DNA from: Streptomyces xanthophaeus
GTDB lineage: Bacteria > Actinomycetota > Actinomycetes > Streptomycetales > Streptomycetaceae
Direction of reading: 5' to 3'
Length of the DNA stretch: 64,000 nt
NCBI RefSeq assembly: GCF_030440515.1
Contig: NZ_CP076543.1
Coordinates: 2,976,001 to 3,040,000, forward strand
Each line of letters begins with the position of its first letter. The stretch's first letter is position 1. The notes beneath the pieces are model-generated. The model was given only the letters and a program-made list of their open reading frames with translations, ran no database searches and was not told where the DNA came from. The translations under genes were made by a program, and so were the position numbers. This document shows, one piece after another, positions 41,678-49,370 of this stretch.

Positions 41678-43422
41678 TTGACGGAGACCTGCGAGATGTC
41701 GAGGACGCCGGTCCAGTCGCTGATCACGACGTTCTTGATGTCCTTGCCGACGAGCCGCTTGTAGACCGGGTGGAAGAGCGGCACGTCCAGGGCCTGCTCG
41801 CCGATCTTCTTGTCGAGTGCGCCCCAGCGCTTGCCGGCCGCCGCGAGGTCGGTCAGCTTGGCGATCTCGTCGATCTCGGCGTTCAGGGCCGGGTCGTTCA
41901 GCTGGGCGTGGTTGTAGTTGGAGCCGTTGGTCACGATCTGCCGGCCGTCGAAGATCGGCGCGAGGAAGGGGGCGCCGGAGGGCCAGTCGGCGCCCCAGCG
42001 GGAGAGGAAGAAGCCGGGGGTGTTCTTGGCGTCCCAGCGCTTCTCGTTGAAGGCGTTGTTCTCCAGGCCTTCCAGCTTGACGGTGATCCCGGCGGCGGCG
42101 AGGGCCTGCTGCACGGCGGTGGCGACCTCGGGGCTGGTCTGGCGGTTCTGCGCGGTGGAGTGGGTCAGGGTGACGGTGAGGCCGTCGGGGAAGCCCGCCT
42201 CCGCCAGCAGCTGCTTGGCCTTGGCCGAGTCGCCGGTCTTGCCCGCCGGGAAGTGGTCGTACGGGGTGAAGCCGAAGGCCTCGCGCTCGGGCAGGAAGGT
42301 GGTGGCCGGTTCGGCCAGCGCGGATCCGCCGGCGGCGTTGATCACGCTGGTGCGGTTGATCGCGTGGGAGATGGCCTGGCGCACCTTCGGGTTGTCGAAG
42401 GGGGCCACCTTCGGGTTGAAGGCCAGGTAGTTGATGTAGCCGAAGTGGCCGGTGCCGACGCGTCCGGCCAGCTCCTTGTTGTCACCGATCTGGGCGAGCT
42501 CGGCGGGTCCCAGGTTGGTGTCGGTGGTGACGGCGGCGGCGTCGGGGCCGGAGCTGGTGGTCAGGCGCTGGTTGATGACGGCGGCGTCGAGACCGGAGCG
42601 GACGTCGATCTTGTCCGGGTAGGCCTTGCGCTCCTCGTCGGTCTTCTCGTCCCAGTGCTCGTTGCGCTCCAGGGTGAGGTGCTCGCCGTCGTTGTCGTTC
42701 TTGACCACCTTGTACGGGCCGGAGGAGACCGGGTGCTCCTCGTACTTGACCCCGGTGTCCTTGGCCTTGGGGACGGGTGCGAACTGCGTCTGGGTGGCGA
42801 CGAAGGGGAACTCACCCTCGGGCTTGCGGAGTTTGAAGACGATCGTCTTCGGGTCGGGCACGACGATCGAGTCGAGGCCCTTGCCGCCGTCCTTGTACGG
42901 GCCCTCGTAGGTCTCCCCGCCGACCAGCCAGTCCCGCAGGTACGGGGCGCCGCCCGACAGCTCGGCGGCGAAGGACCGCTCGATGCCGTACTTGATGTCG
43001 GCGGTGGTGATCGGGGTGCCGTCCTCGTACTTGAGTCCGTCCTTGAGCGTGTACGTCCACTCGGTGGCGTCGGCGTTGGGCTTTCCGGTGTCGGTGGCCA
43101 GGTCGGGCACGACCTTGGCGCCGGCGGCGCCGTCCTCGCGGTTGCGGGTGGTCAGCGTGCGGAAGACCAGCGAGGGAACGTTTCCGCCGCCCGAGGTGTA
43201 GAGCCGGGCCGGGTCGAAGTCGCTCTGGGGCTCGGAGTTGAGGACGGTCAGGGTGCCGCCGTTGCGCGGCGCGCCCGCGGCGCCCGGCCTGTCGCCCGGA
43301 CCGGCCTTGTCCGCACCGTCCTCGGGGCCGCAGGCCACGGCGCCCCCGGCCAGGACGAGGCTGACGGTGACGGCGGCCACACGGCGCGCTATGAGATGAC
43401 GGTCGGTTCCGGCGGAAGACAT
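41674..43422 (-). CDS. ABC transporter substrate-binding lipoprotein (family 5, peptide)
   Basis: 582-residue solute-binding protein with a signal peptide ending LVLAGGAVACG, so lipidation at Cys31. The mature part has the SBP family 5 pattern (GGTLTVLN, DFDPARLY, LKDGLKYEDGTPIT, YKVVKN, AISHAINRTSVI, WGADWPSGAPF). It captures oligopeptides or similar ligands outside the membrane. ATG 43422 is preceded by GAGAGGT about 6 nt upstream. A 355-bp upstream region holds a leader peptide and a TTGACA promoter. Confidence 0.94.
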   Translation of the reverse strand: MSSAGTDRHLIARRVAAVTVSLVLAGGAVACGPEDGADKAGPGDRPGAAGAPRNGGTLTVLNSEPQSDFDPARLYTSGGGNVPSLVFRTLTTRNREDGAAGAKVVPDLATDTGKPNADATEWTYTLKDGLKYEDGTPITTADIKYGIERSFAAELSGGAPYLRDWLVGGETYEGPYKDGGKGLDSIVVPDPKTIVFKLRKPEGEFPFVATQTQFAPVPKAKDTGVKYEEHPVSSGPYKVVKNDNDGEHLTLERNEHWDEKTDEERKAYPDKIDVRSGLDAAVINQRLTTSSGPDAAAVTTDTNLGPAELAQIGDNKELAGRVGTGHFGYINYLAFNPKVAPFDNPKVRQAISHAINRTSVINAAGGSALAEPATTFLPEREAFGFTPYDHFPAGKTGDSAKAKQLLAEAGFPDGLTVTLTHSTAQNRQTSPEVATAVQQALAAAGITVKLEGLENNAFNEKRWDAKNTPGFFLSRWGADWPSGAPFLAPIFDGRQIVTNGSNYNHAQLNDPALNAEIDEIAKLTDLAAAGKRWGALDKKIGEQALDVPLFHPVYKRLVGKDIKNVVISDWTGVLDISQVSVK

Positions 43423-43601
43423 GGGTGTGAAGACCTCTCGGCGTGAAGGAAGGGCGGAAGGGCCACGCGAGGGGCAGCGGTCGACAGCGGTACCGATGGG
43501 TCACCGGTCACGGGAACATGAGGAAGCCGCGCCTGCGGGCGTACGTACACCCGGGCGCGGCGAAGGAACTCGAAAAGGGTCGCGGCGCTTGCGGGTCGGC
43601 G

Positions 43602-43697
43602 TCAGCGACAGAAGATGTCGGCCACGCTGTGCGCGGTCACACCAAGCAGCGCCAGCTCTATGGCGGCGCTCGCGGTCATGGTGTGGTGGTGCGACAT
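43602..43697 (-). CDS. Small leader peptide upstream of the peptide transporter operon
   Basis: A 31-codon ORF starting at ATG 43697, or a 25-codon form from ATG 43679. It contains MSHHHTM, then the tail GVTAHSVADIFCR. No ribosome-binding site is visible. The predicted transcription start, from the TTGACA promoter at 43705-43734, coincides with ATG 43697, so it would be leaderless. Tiny ORFs ending in a Cys-Arg or similar signature precede several Streptomyces solute-uptake operons and may sense amino-acid supply. The actual ligand is unknown. The gap to the lipoprotein start is about 180 bp. Confidence 0.55.
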   Translation of the reverse strand: MSHHHTMTASAAIELALLGVTAHSVADIFCR

Positions 43698-43704
43698 GCG
43701 GAGA

Positions 43705-43734
43705 ACGATTGCCGATGATCGGACGGATTGTCAA
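43705..43734 (-). promoter_or_regulatory. TTGACA promoter of the transporter operon and leader peptide
   Basis: Minus-strand TTGACA at 43729-43734 is a perfect -35. With a 17-18 nt spacer, CAATCG or AATCGT (43705-43711) is a poor -10. The start would be at about 43698. Confidence 0.55.
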
Positions 43735-43778
43735 CGCGGATCCCCGCCCGGCCGCCGGGCGGGGATGCGGCCCGCCGC

Positions 43779-45164
43779 TCAACCTCCGGGGAACACCCAG
43801 GGGTTGGGCTTGCACTCGATGCCGTTGATGTTGAGGGACTTGGTCTGCTGCTGCATGATCGGCGCGAGTGCGCCGGGTGTGCGGCAGTTCACGTGGTCGC
43901 GTCCGAGCCGGTGTCCGACCTCGTGGTTGATGAGCATCTGCCGGTAGATGAACATCTGGTCCGGTCCGTACGTCGCGGAGCCCTGCGCCCAGCGGAACGC
44001 GTTGATCATCACCCGCTCGGTGCGCGCGGAGTCGCAGGAGACGTTGTCGACGGTGATGTCCAGGTCGGACTTCTCGCACCAGACCCCGGTGGTCCCGGGA
44101 CTGGCCAGGGTGATCACGAAGTCCGCCTCGCCGCCCGGTACCCGCTCGAAGGTCTTCTCACCGTTGTGGGCCCAGCTGCGGTTGTCGTTGAGCGTGCGGT
44201 GGACGGCCTCGGCGAAGAGCTGCGGGTCCATTCCGAGGCCCTGCTCGACGTCGACCCGGTAGCGCACGAGCTTGCCCTTGCCGGGGGCCTTGGCCACACC
44301 GGGCACGGTGTCGAAGGTCCCGGGGCCGGTGAGTTTCGGGTCGATCGGCAGCTGCTGGGCCATCTTCTGTTCGTAGGTCAGCTCCGGCGCGGGCGCGGCG
44401 GCGGAAGGCGCCGCGGGCGCTGCCGCCGTCGGAGGAGTCGCGCGGCCGTCCGAGCGGGAGGCGGCCGCGTCGGTCCGGCTGCCGTCGGAGGCGGCCGCCG
44501 CGCCCGTCTTGGCGCCGTCCCCGTCGGAGGTCACCTGGCCGGCGACGACGACGGCGAGGACGGTGGTGACGGCCACGGCGGCCAGGCCGGTGTACGTACG
44601 GGCCTTCAGGCCGCGGCCGGAGCCGGGCGGCTCCAGGGCGGGATCCACCGGATCGACCGGATCGGCGGGACCGGCGGGACCGGCCGGGTCGACCGGCTTG
44701 CGCGGCCCGGGCACCAGGCGGTGCGAGCCGGTGGAGGTGACCGGGTCGGGGGCGGGACCGGCGTCGGGACCGAAGTCGAACGCGGCCGGAGGCGCCAGGG
44801 TGACCTGCGGGAAGCCCACCGCGGGCGTGCCGAAGGCCGGGGTGTCGGAGTCCAGCAGGGCGGTGGGCGCCGGCGCGGCGGCGTCGTCGTACGGCCGCCG
44901 CACCCCGTGCCAGTCCCCGTACACGGAGTCGGGGCGGGCCCCCCAGGCGCCGCCGGACTCGTACTGCTGGGGGTGGCCCCCGGTCCGCGCGTCGTCGAAG
45001 GACCGGTCCTGGGACACGTACCCCTGGTGGGTGACGGTCGGTTCGGGCCAGGACGCGGCGGGCGGTTCCTCGTACGGCAGCGGCTCCGGCTGCGGCCGGA
45101 CGGGTGCCGGAGCGGCGGCCTGAGCCGGAGCCGGGGCAGGACCCTTGCGGCTATGTCGTCCCAC
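43779..45164 (-). CDS. DUF3152 membrane-anchored protein with metzincin-like zinc motif
   Basis: 461-residue protein. The first 170 residues are Pro/Ala/Tyr-rich and cytoplasmic. A single transmembrane helix (TGLAAVAVTTVLAVVVAG) is followed by an Ala/Ser-rich stalk and a C-terminal extracytoplasmic DUF3152 domain. That domain contains HEVGHRLGRDH (414-424), matching the HExxHxxGxxH metzincin zinc signature, and conserved cysteines (VWCEKSD, VSCDSART, VNCRTP, IECKPNP). A cell-surface metalloprotease role is inferred. GTG 45164 lies 5 bp after the alpha/beta hydrolase stop, so the two form an operon. Confidence 0.9.
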   Translation of the reverse strand: MGRHSRKGPAPAPAQAAAPAPVRPQPEPLPYEEPPAASWPEPTVTHQGYVSQDRSFDDARTGGHPQQYESGGAWGARPDSVYGDWHGVRRPYDDAAAPAPTALLDSDTPAFGTPAVGFPQVTLAPPAAFDFGPDAGPAPDPVTSTGSHRLVPGPRKPVDPAGPAGPADPVDPVDPALEPPGSGRGLKARTYTGLAAVAVTTVLAVVVAGQVTSDGDGAKTGAAAASDGSRTDAAASRSDGRATPPTAAAPAAPSAAAPAPELTYEQKMAQQLPIDPKLTGPGTFDTVPGVAKAPGKGKLVRYRVDVEQGLGMDPQLFAEAVHRTLNDNRSWAHNGEKTFERVPGGEADFVITLASPGTTGVWCEKSDLDITVDNVSCDSARTERVMINAFRWAQGSATYGPDQMFIYRQMLINHEVGHRLGRDHVNCRTPGALAPIMQQQTKSLNINGIECKPNPWVFPGG

Positions 45165-45169
45165 GGTCC

Positions 45170-46165
45170 TCAGCCTCTGCCGTCTTCGGTGTACCGGTCG
45201 TCCCCGCCCGTTCCGGTGTCGCTCAGCAGCTCCCGGAACGCGGCGGCCACCGCCTCGGGGTACTCCATCATCGCCACGTGTCCTGCCTCGGGCATGCACA
45301 GCAGCCGCGAACCGCGGAAGGCCGCGGCCGCCTTGTGCGCCATACGGTACGAGACCAGTTGGTCCCGGCCACCGTAGACCAGCAGCGAGGGCGCGAGAAC
45401 CCGCTGCGCCTGCCGCCACAGTCCGTGCTGGCCGCCGAGGGTGTAGGCGTCGACGATGCCGCGCGAGGAGCGCGTCATCGCCTCCCAGAAGTACGGCAGG
45501 GCCATCCGCCGCTCCATCTCCTCCACGGCGTGGCGGAATCCCTCGGGTGTCACCCGGGAGGGGTCTCCGTAACAGAGCTCCGTCACCCCGCGGGTGCGCT
45601 GCTCGGCGCCGAGCCCCTGCGTCAGCCGGTTGAAGAGCGCGGCCATCCCGGGCACGGCGAGCAGCGCGGTCGGCACGGCCGACTTCTGCACCCGCAGCTC
45701 GGGCAGGGCGGGCGAGACCAGGGTCAGGGTGCGCACCAGGTCGGGCCGGACGGCCGCGACGCGGGTGGAGACGGCTCCGCCGAGGGAGTTCCCGACCAGG
45801 TGGACCGGGCCGCGCCCGGCGGCGTCGAGGTGCCGGATGACGACACGGGCGAAGGCGGTGACGGAGTAGTCCCGGTCGGCGGGTGGTGGGGACCAGCCGA
45901 AGCCCGGCAGGTCGAGGGCCTCGCCGTCGACGGTGTCGGCCAGCTGCGCCATCAGCTCCGACCAGTTCTGCGAGGAGCCGCCGAGTCCGTGCACGAACAG
46001 GGCGGGTGGCAGCCCGGTGCGCAGGGGCGGGCGGACCCGGACGGCCAGTTCCAGGCCGGGCAGCACGGCGGTGCGCAGCTGCTCCCCTTCGGCCACCCGG
46101 GCGGCTCCCGTCTGGGAGGACAGCTCGGCGGTGGACCGTAGGCCCGGCAGCTCGGTCGAAGACAT
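45170..46165 (-). CDS. Alpha/beta hydrolase
   Basis: 331-residue soluble hydrolase with the oxyanion segment FVHGLGGSSQNW, nucleophile elbow GNSLGG, acid region VYGGRDQLVSYR and catalytic His in PEAGHVAMMEYPE. No signal peptide is seen. TAACAT lies 7 nt before ATG 46165, consistent with a leaderless transcript. It is the first gene of an operon with the DUF3152 gene. The substrate is unknown; the family ranges over esterases and C-C hydrolases. Confidence 0.92.
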   Translation of the reverse strand: MSSTELPGLRSTAELSSQTGAARVAEGEQLRTAVLPGLELAVRVRPPLRTGLPPALFVHGLGGSSQNWSELMAQLADTVDGEALDLPGFGWSPPPADRDYSVTAFARVVIRHLDAAGRGPVHLVGNSLGGAVSTRVAAVRPDLVRTLTLVSPALPELRVQKSAVPTALLAVPGMAALFNRLTQGLGAEQRTRGVTELCYGDPSRVTPEGFRHAVEEMERRMALPYFWEAMTRSSRGIVDAYTLGGQHGLWRQAQRVLAPSLLVYGGRDQLVSYRMAHKAAAAFRGSRLLCMPEAGHVAMMEYPEAVAAAFRELLSDTGTGGDDRYTEDGRG

Positions 46166-46298
46166 GCGGGCAATGTTACGAGACGATCACGTTCCACTTC
46201 CTGTGTTCGCCGTCACAGACACAGGCCGGATCCGTATAGCGGTGCCTCCTCGATCCTCCTAGGCTCGTAAGTGAGCACAAGGAAGCGAGGGGAGCGGC

Positions 46299-46514
46299 AT
46301 GACTGTCGACCCTGCGGAGCCGGACACCTTCCGGGAGCAGTTTCCGGAATCCCTCGATCCTGAGGCACCCGAGGCGGATGTGGCGGAGCAGCTGGCCGAC
46401 CTCCGACCGGACGAGGACGACCCGATCACCGAGCGCACGGGGGACGGGGTCACGGACGGCGATGCCGTCGAGCAGGCGCGGGTGGTGCCGCTGGACGAGG
46501 ACGACTACCGCTGA
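46299..46514 (+). CDS. Small acidic conserved protein
   Basis: 71-residue, very acidic protein (Asp/Glu about one third), starting at ATG 46299 with GAGGGGAG 4 nt upstream. It contains PEADVAEQLADLRPDEDDP and the C-terminal tail LDEDDYR. I recognise no domain. It is divergent from the alpha/beta hydrolase gene. The sequence looks intrinsically disordered. Confidence 0.78.
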   Translation: MTVDPAEPDTFREQFPESLDPEAPEADVAEQLADLRPDEDDPITERTGDGVTDGDAVEQARVVPLDEDDYR

Positions 46515-46614
46515 CCCGCAGCCGACCGAGCACCGACCAAACCGCTGATCAAACCGCTGACCAGCGCCTCCGGGCCGTCCGTACCGCGAGAAAACTCGGC
46601 TTGAACCCTCCAGA

Positions 46615-46627
46615 TTCGGTTACCGAA
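46615..46627. promoter_or_regulatory. Palindromic operator upstream of the TetR gene
   Basis: Perfect inverted repeat TTCGGT-T-ACCGAA, 60 bp before the TetR start, beside a TACGAT box at 46631-46636. Palindromes of this size are typical TetR operators, so autoregulation is likely. Confidence 0.68.
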
Positions 46628-46686
46628 AAGTACGATGGCGGCGCGGCGCAGAGCGCACTGTGTTCTTAGAGAAAGTGGGAGGCGGC

Positions 46687-47325
46687 GTGACAGCCATCGA
46701 GCAGACCGAGGCAGCGCGTCCGCGGGGCACGCGACTGCCGCGCCGAGCCCGGCGCAACCAGCTCCTGGGCGCGGCCCAGGAGGTTTTCGTCGCGCAGGGG
46801 TATCACGCGGCGGCCATGGACGACATCGCCGAGCGGGCCGGCGTGAGCAAGCCGGTGCTGTACCAGCACTTCCCCGGCAAGCTCGACCTGTACCTGGCCC
46901 TGCTGGACCAGCACTGCGAGGCCCTGCTGCTGGCCGTGCGTACCGCACTCGCGTCGACGACGGACAACAAGCTGCGCGTGGCGGCCACGATGGACGCCTA
47001 CTTCGCGTACGTGGAGGAGGAGGGCGGCGCCTTCCGGCTGGTCTTCGAGTCCGACCTGACGAACGAGCCGGCGGTGCGCGAGCGCGTGGACCGCGTCTCG
47101 CTGCAGTGCGCCGAGGCCATCTCCGACGTCATCGCCGAGGACACCGGCCTGTCGAAGGACGAGTCGATGCTGCTGGCCGTGGGCCTGGGCGGGGTCTCCC
47201 AGGTCGTGGCCCGCTACTGGCTCTCCAGCGAGAGCCCGGTCGCGCGCGAGACGGCGGTCGGCCTGCTCACCTCGCTCGCCTGGCGCGGTATCGCCGGATT
47301 CCCGCTGCACGGCACGGAGTCCTGA
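46687..47325 (+). CDS. TetR/AcrR family transcriptional regulator
   Basis: 212-residue repressor-type protein. The N-terminal helix-turn-helix is at residues 44-63 (MDDIAERAGVSKPVLYQHF), followed by FPGKLDLYLALL as in classical TetR proteins. The C-terminal ligand/dimer domain contains GGAFRLVFESDLTNEPAVRERVD, seen in a widespread Streptomyces subgroup. GTG 46687 has GGAGG 4 nt upstream. The palindrome at 46615-46627 is the probable operator. The ligand and regulon are unknown. Confidence 0.92.
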   Translation: MTAIEQTEAARPRGTRLPRRARRNQLLGAAQEVFVAQGYHAAAMDDIAERAGVSKPVLYQHFPGKLDLYLALLDQHCEALLLAVRTALASTTDNKLRVAATMDAYFAYVEEEGGAFRLVFESDLTNEPAVRERVDRVSLQCAEAISDVIAEDTGLSKDESMLLAVGLGGVSQVVARYWLSSESPVARETAVGLLTSLAWRGIAGFPLHGTES

Positions 47326-47469
47326 GGGACCGGCTCCCGCGGGCTCCCGCCGGCCGCTGTTCGCTGCGAGCGTGTCCGCTCTGCGCGGTCCGCGTCCCCT
47401 CACCGGGCTAATGTGGACCGCGTACGGCGCGGCTGATCGCGCGAACCGGATCGTCGGAGGGACAAAGCC

Positions 47470-47697
47470 GTGGAGGTCAAGATCGGCGTGCAGCACGCAC
47501 CCCGGGAGATCGTGCTGGAGAGCGACCTGAGCGCCGAGGAGCTGGAGAGCATCGTCACCGCCGCTCTGTCCGGCACCGCGCCGCTGCTGAGCCTCACCGA
47601 CAACAAGGGCCGCAAGGTCCTGGTGCCGTCCGACCGCCTGTCGTACGTCGACCTGGGTGAGCCGAGCGTGCGCAAGGTCGGTTTCGGCGCGCTCTGA
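47470..47697 (+). CDS. DUF3107 family protein
   Basis: 75-residue protein of the actinobacterial DUF3107 family, with the typical VKIGVQ start, LSAEELESIVTAAL helix and LVPSDRLSYVDLG end. GTG 47470 has GGAGGG 9 nt upstream. Its function is unknown; the family is almost universal in actinobacteria. It is followed by a clear terminator. Confidence 0.93.
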   Translation: MEVKIGVQHAPREIVLESDLSAEELESIVTAALSGTAPLLSLTDNKGRKVLVPSDRLSYVDLGEPSVRKVGFGAL

Positions 47698-47707
47698 GAA
47701 CTGTTGG

Positions 47708-47741
47708 AAACGGCCCGGTGGTTGATCCCACCGGGCCGTTT
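47708..47741 (+). terminator. Intrinsic terminator
   Basis: 14-bp stem (47708-47721 with 47728-47741, loop TTGATC) followed by TCTGTTTCTT. It ends the DUF3107 transcript. Confidence 0.85.
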
Positions 47742-47806
47742 CTGTTTCTTCCGCTTCGGGTAGGACCGCAGTGACCCGGTTTGCCCTGACGTATGGGAGA
47801 GACCTC

Positions 47807-48109
47807 ATGCTGCTGATGGAAGTGCTCGGCTCCGCACTCCTGGGCCTCGCCCTGTCCGCGACAGCCGCCCGGGTGCTCACGCGCCGGTTGCCTTCCCGCA
47901 CAGTGGTCCTGGTCAGCGGGGTGCTGGGGGCGCTGTTCGGGGCGTATCTCACCCACTTCGCGCTGGGGCCCGGGCACAACACCCTGACCGCGACGCTCCT
48001 CGGCGCGGTGCTGGTGTCGGCCGTGGTCCTGTCCCTGCTGCTCCGTCCGGCCGCCGGGCCCCGCAGGCCGTCCCACAGGACTCCGTTTTCACTTCCGTCG
48101 CGGGGCTGA
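47807..48109 (+). CDS. Small integral membrane protein
   Basis: 100-residue protein with three predicted transmembrane helices and a basic Pro-rich C-terminus. ATG 47807 has GGAGAG 7 nt upstream; an in-frame GTG 12 codons earlier lacks a ribosome site. No family is recognised. It ends before a hairpin shared with the convergent ferritin-like gene. Confidence 0.75.
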   Translation: MLLMEVLGSALLGLALSATAARVLTRRLPSRTVVLVSGVLGALFGAYLTHFALGPGHNTLTATLLGAVLVSAVVLSLLLRPAAGPRRPSHRTPFSLPSRG

Positions 48110-48147
48110 CCGCGACCCCTGACCTCTGACCTCCGAACCACGTACGT

Positions 48148-48180
48148 CGGCCCCGGCGCGCGGTGTGCGCGCCGGGGCCG
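48148..48180. terminator. Bidirectional hairpin terminator
   Basis: Perfect 14-bp stem (48148-48161 with 48167-48180) with a 5-nt loop, between the convergent membrane-protein and ferritin-like genes. Confidence 0.82.
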
Positions 48181-48230
48181 AAGTGTGGAGCGGTACGGAG
48201 CCTCGCGGCTGCCGTGCGGCCGCCGTGCGG

Positions 48231-48989
48231 TCAGGCGGCGAGGCCGAGGGCCGCCATCCGCTTGGTGTGCGCCTTGGTGATGCGGGTGAACATCTCGCCG
48301 ACGGCCGCCAGGTCGAAGCCGGCCGCCATTCCGTCGACGCCGCCGACCAGCATGGTCGAGAGCGCGTCGCGCTCGGCGACCACGCGCTGGGCCTGCGAGA
48401 GGGCCTCGCCCATCAGCCGGCGGGCCCACAGCGCGAGCCGGCCGCCGCAGCGCGGGTCCGCCTCGATCGCCGCGCGGACCTTCTCGACGGCGAAGTTGCC
48501 GTGGCCGGTGTCGTCGAGCACGCCGAGCACGAGGGCGCGGGTGTCGGTGTCCAGGTGGGAGGCGACCTCACGGTAGAAGTCACTGGCGATGGAGTCGCCG
48601 ACGTAGGCCTTGACCAGGCCCTCCAGCCAGTCCGACGGCGCGGTCTGGCGGTGGAAGTCGTCGACGCCCTTCGCGAAGGGCTCCATGGCGGCGGTGGGCT
48701 CGACCTCGATCGCCGCGAGCCGGTCCCGCAACCGCTCGAAGTGGTGGAACTCGGCGGAGGCCATCGCGGCGAGCTCGGCCTTGTCGTCCAGGGTGGGCGC
48801 GAGCTTCGCGTCCTCCGCCAGGCGCTCGAAGGCCGCGAGCTCTCCGTAGGCGAGCGCGCCGAGCAGGTCCACGACGGCGGCCCGGTACTGCGGCGAGGCA
48901 GAGGCGGCGGCCCAGTCCTGGGAGGCGATACCCACGGCTTCGGTGGGGGCGCTGTCGTCGGCGGGCGAGGCGTTTTCTACGGTCGACAT
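48231..48989 (-). CDS. Ferritin-like fold protein (MiaE-like)
   Basis: 252-residue helical protein with a ferritin-like diiron pattern: GELAAFERL, ASAEFHHFERL and later DFYREV and DTGHGNFAVEKV supply Glu/His pairs on a four-helix bundle. It resembles the MiaE-like ferritin family of actinobacteria, which lacks a proven substrate. ATG 48989 has TATTGT 7 nt upstream, fitting a leaderless mRNA; GGAG also overlaps. It is divergent from the helicase gene across about 380 bp. Confidence 0.86.
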   Translation of the reverse strand: MSTVENASPADDSAPTEAVGIASQDWAAASASPQYRAAVVDLLGALAYGELAAFERLAEDAKLAPTLDDKAELAAMASAEFHHFERLRDRLAAIEVEPTAAMEPFAKGVDDFHRQTAPSDWLEGLVKAYVGDSIASDFYREVASHLDTDTRALVLGVLDDTGHGNFAVEKVRAAIEADPRCGGRLALWARRLMGEALSQAQRVVAERDALSTMLVGGVDGMAAGFDLAAVGEMFTRITKAHTKRMAALGLAA

Positions 48990-49081
48990 GCTCCGCACAA
49001 TAGCCCGCCGAATGGCCCTCCAAGTCACCACGGCGGTTCCCTGCCTGTCCAGCTAAACGCGCCTACCCGGTGAATTCACCC

Positions 49082-49110
49082 GACACACCTGCGCGATTCC
49101 GGGGTACAGT
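49082..49110 (+). promoter_or_regulatory. Candidate promoter of the DEAD-box helicase gene
   Basis: GACACA (49082-49087), a 17-nt spacer and TACAGT (49105-49110). Transcription from here would leave a 5' leader of about 255 nt. The leader contains a 7-bp GGTCGGT/ACCGACC stem (49160-49189). I see no gene in the leader. Confidence 0.45.
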
Positions 49111-49370
49111 GGTAATGCGCCTGCCGAATACTCGGCGGGCCATCCGAATGAGGATGCCCGGTCGGTGGCCCGATCGGCTCCAACCGACCGCCCTCGGTGC
49201 GGTGCGTACGTTCATGCGTACCGCCTCCCACGAGGGGCCCCCTCAGCGGCAGATGCGCTTGAGCGAAGGCTAGTGGTCCCGCGCAGCTTCGTACGTAGCA
49301 GTACTGCAAGCACGGCACGGTACGACCCCCCTCGCCGCCTCGCGCCGCGTCTCACAGAAGAGGCAGCACC

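Noticed and set aside
49070..49273. 67-codon ORF upstream of the DEAD-box helicase
   Set aside because: It begins before the putative promoter, has no ribosome site and an Arg/Pro-rich composition typical of chance frames.
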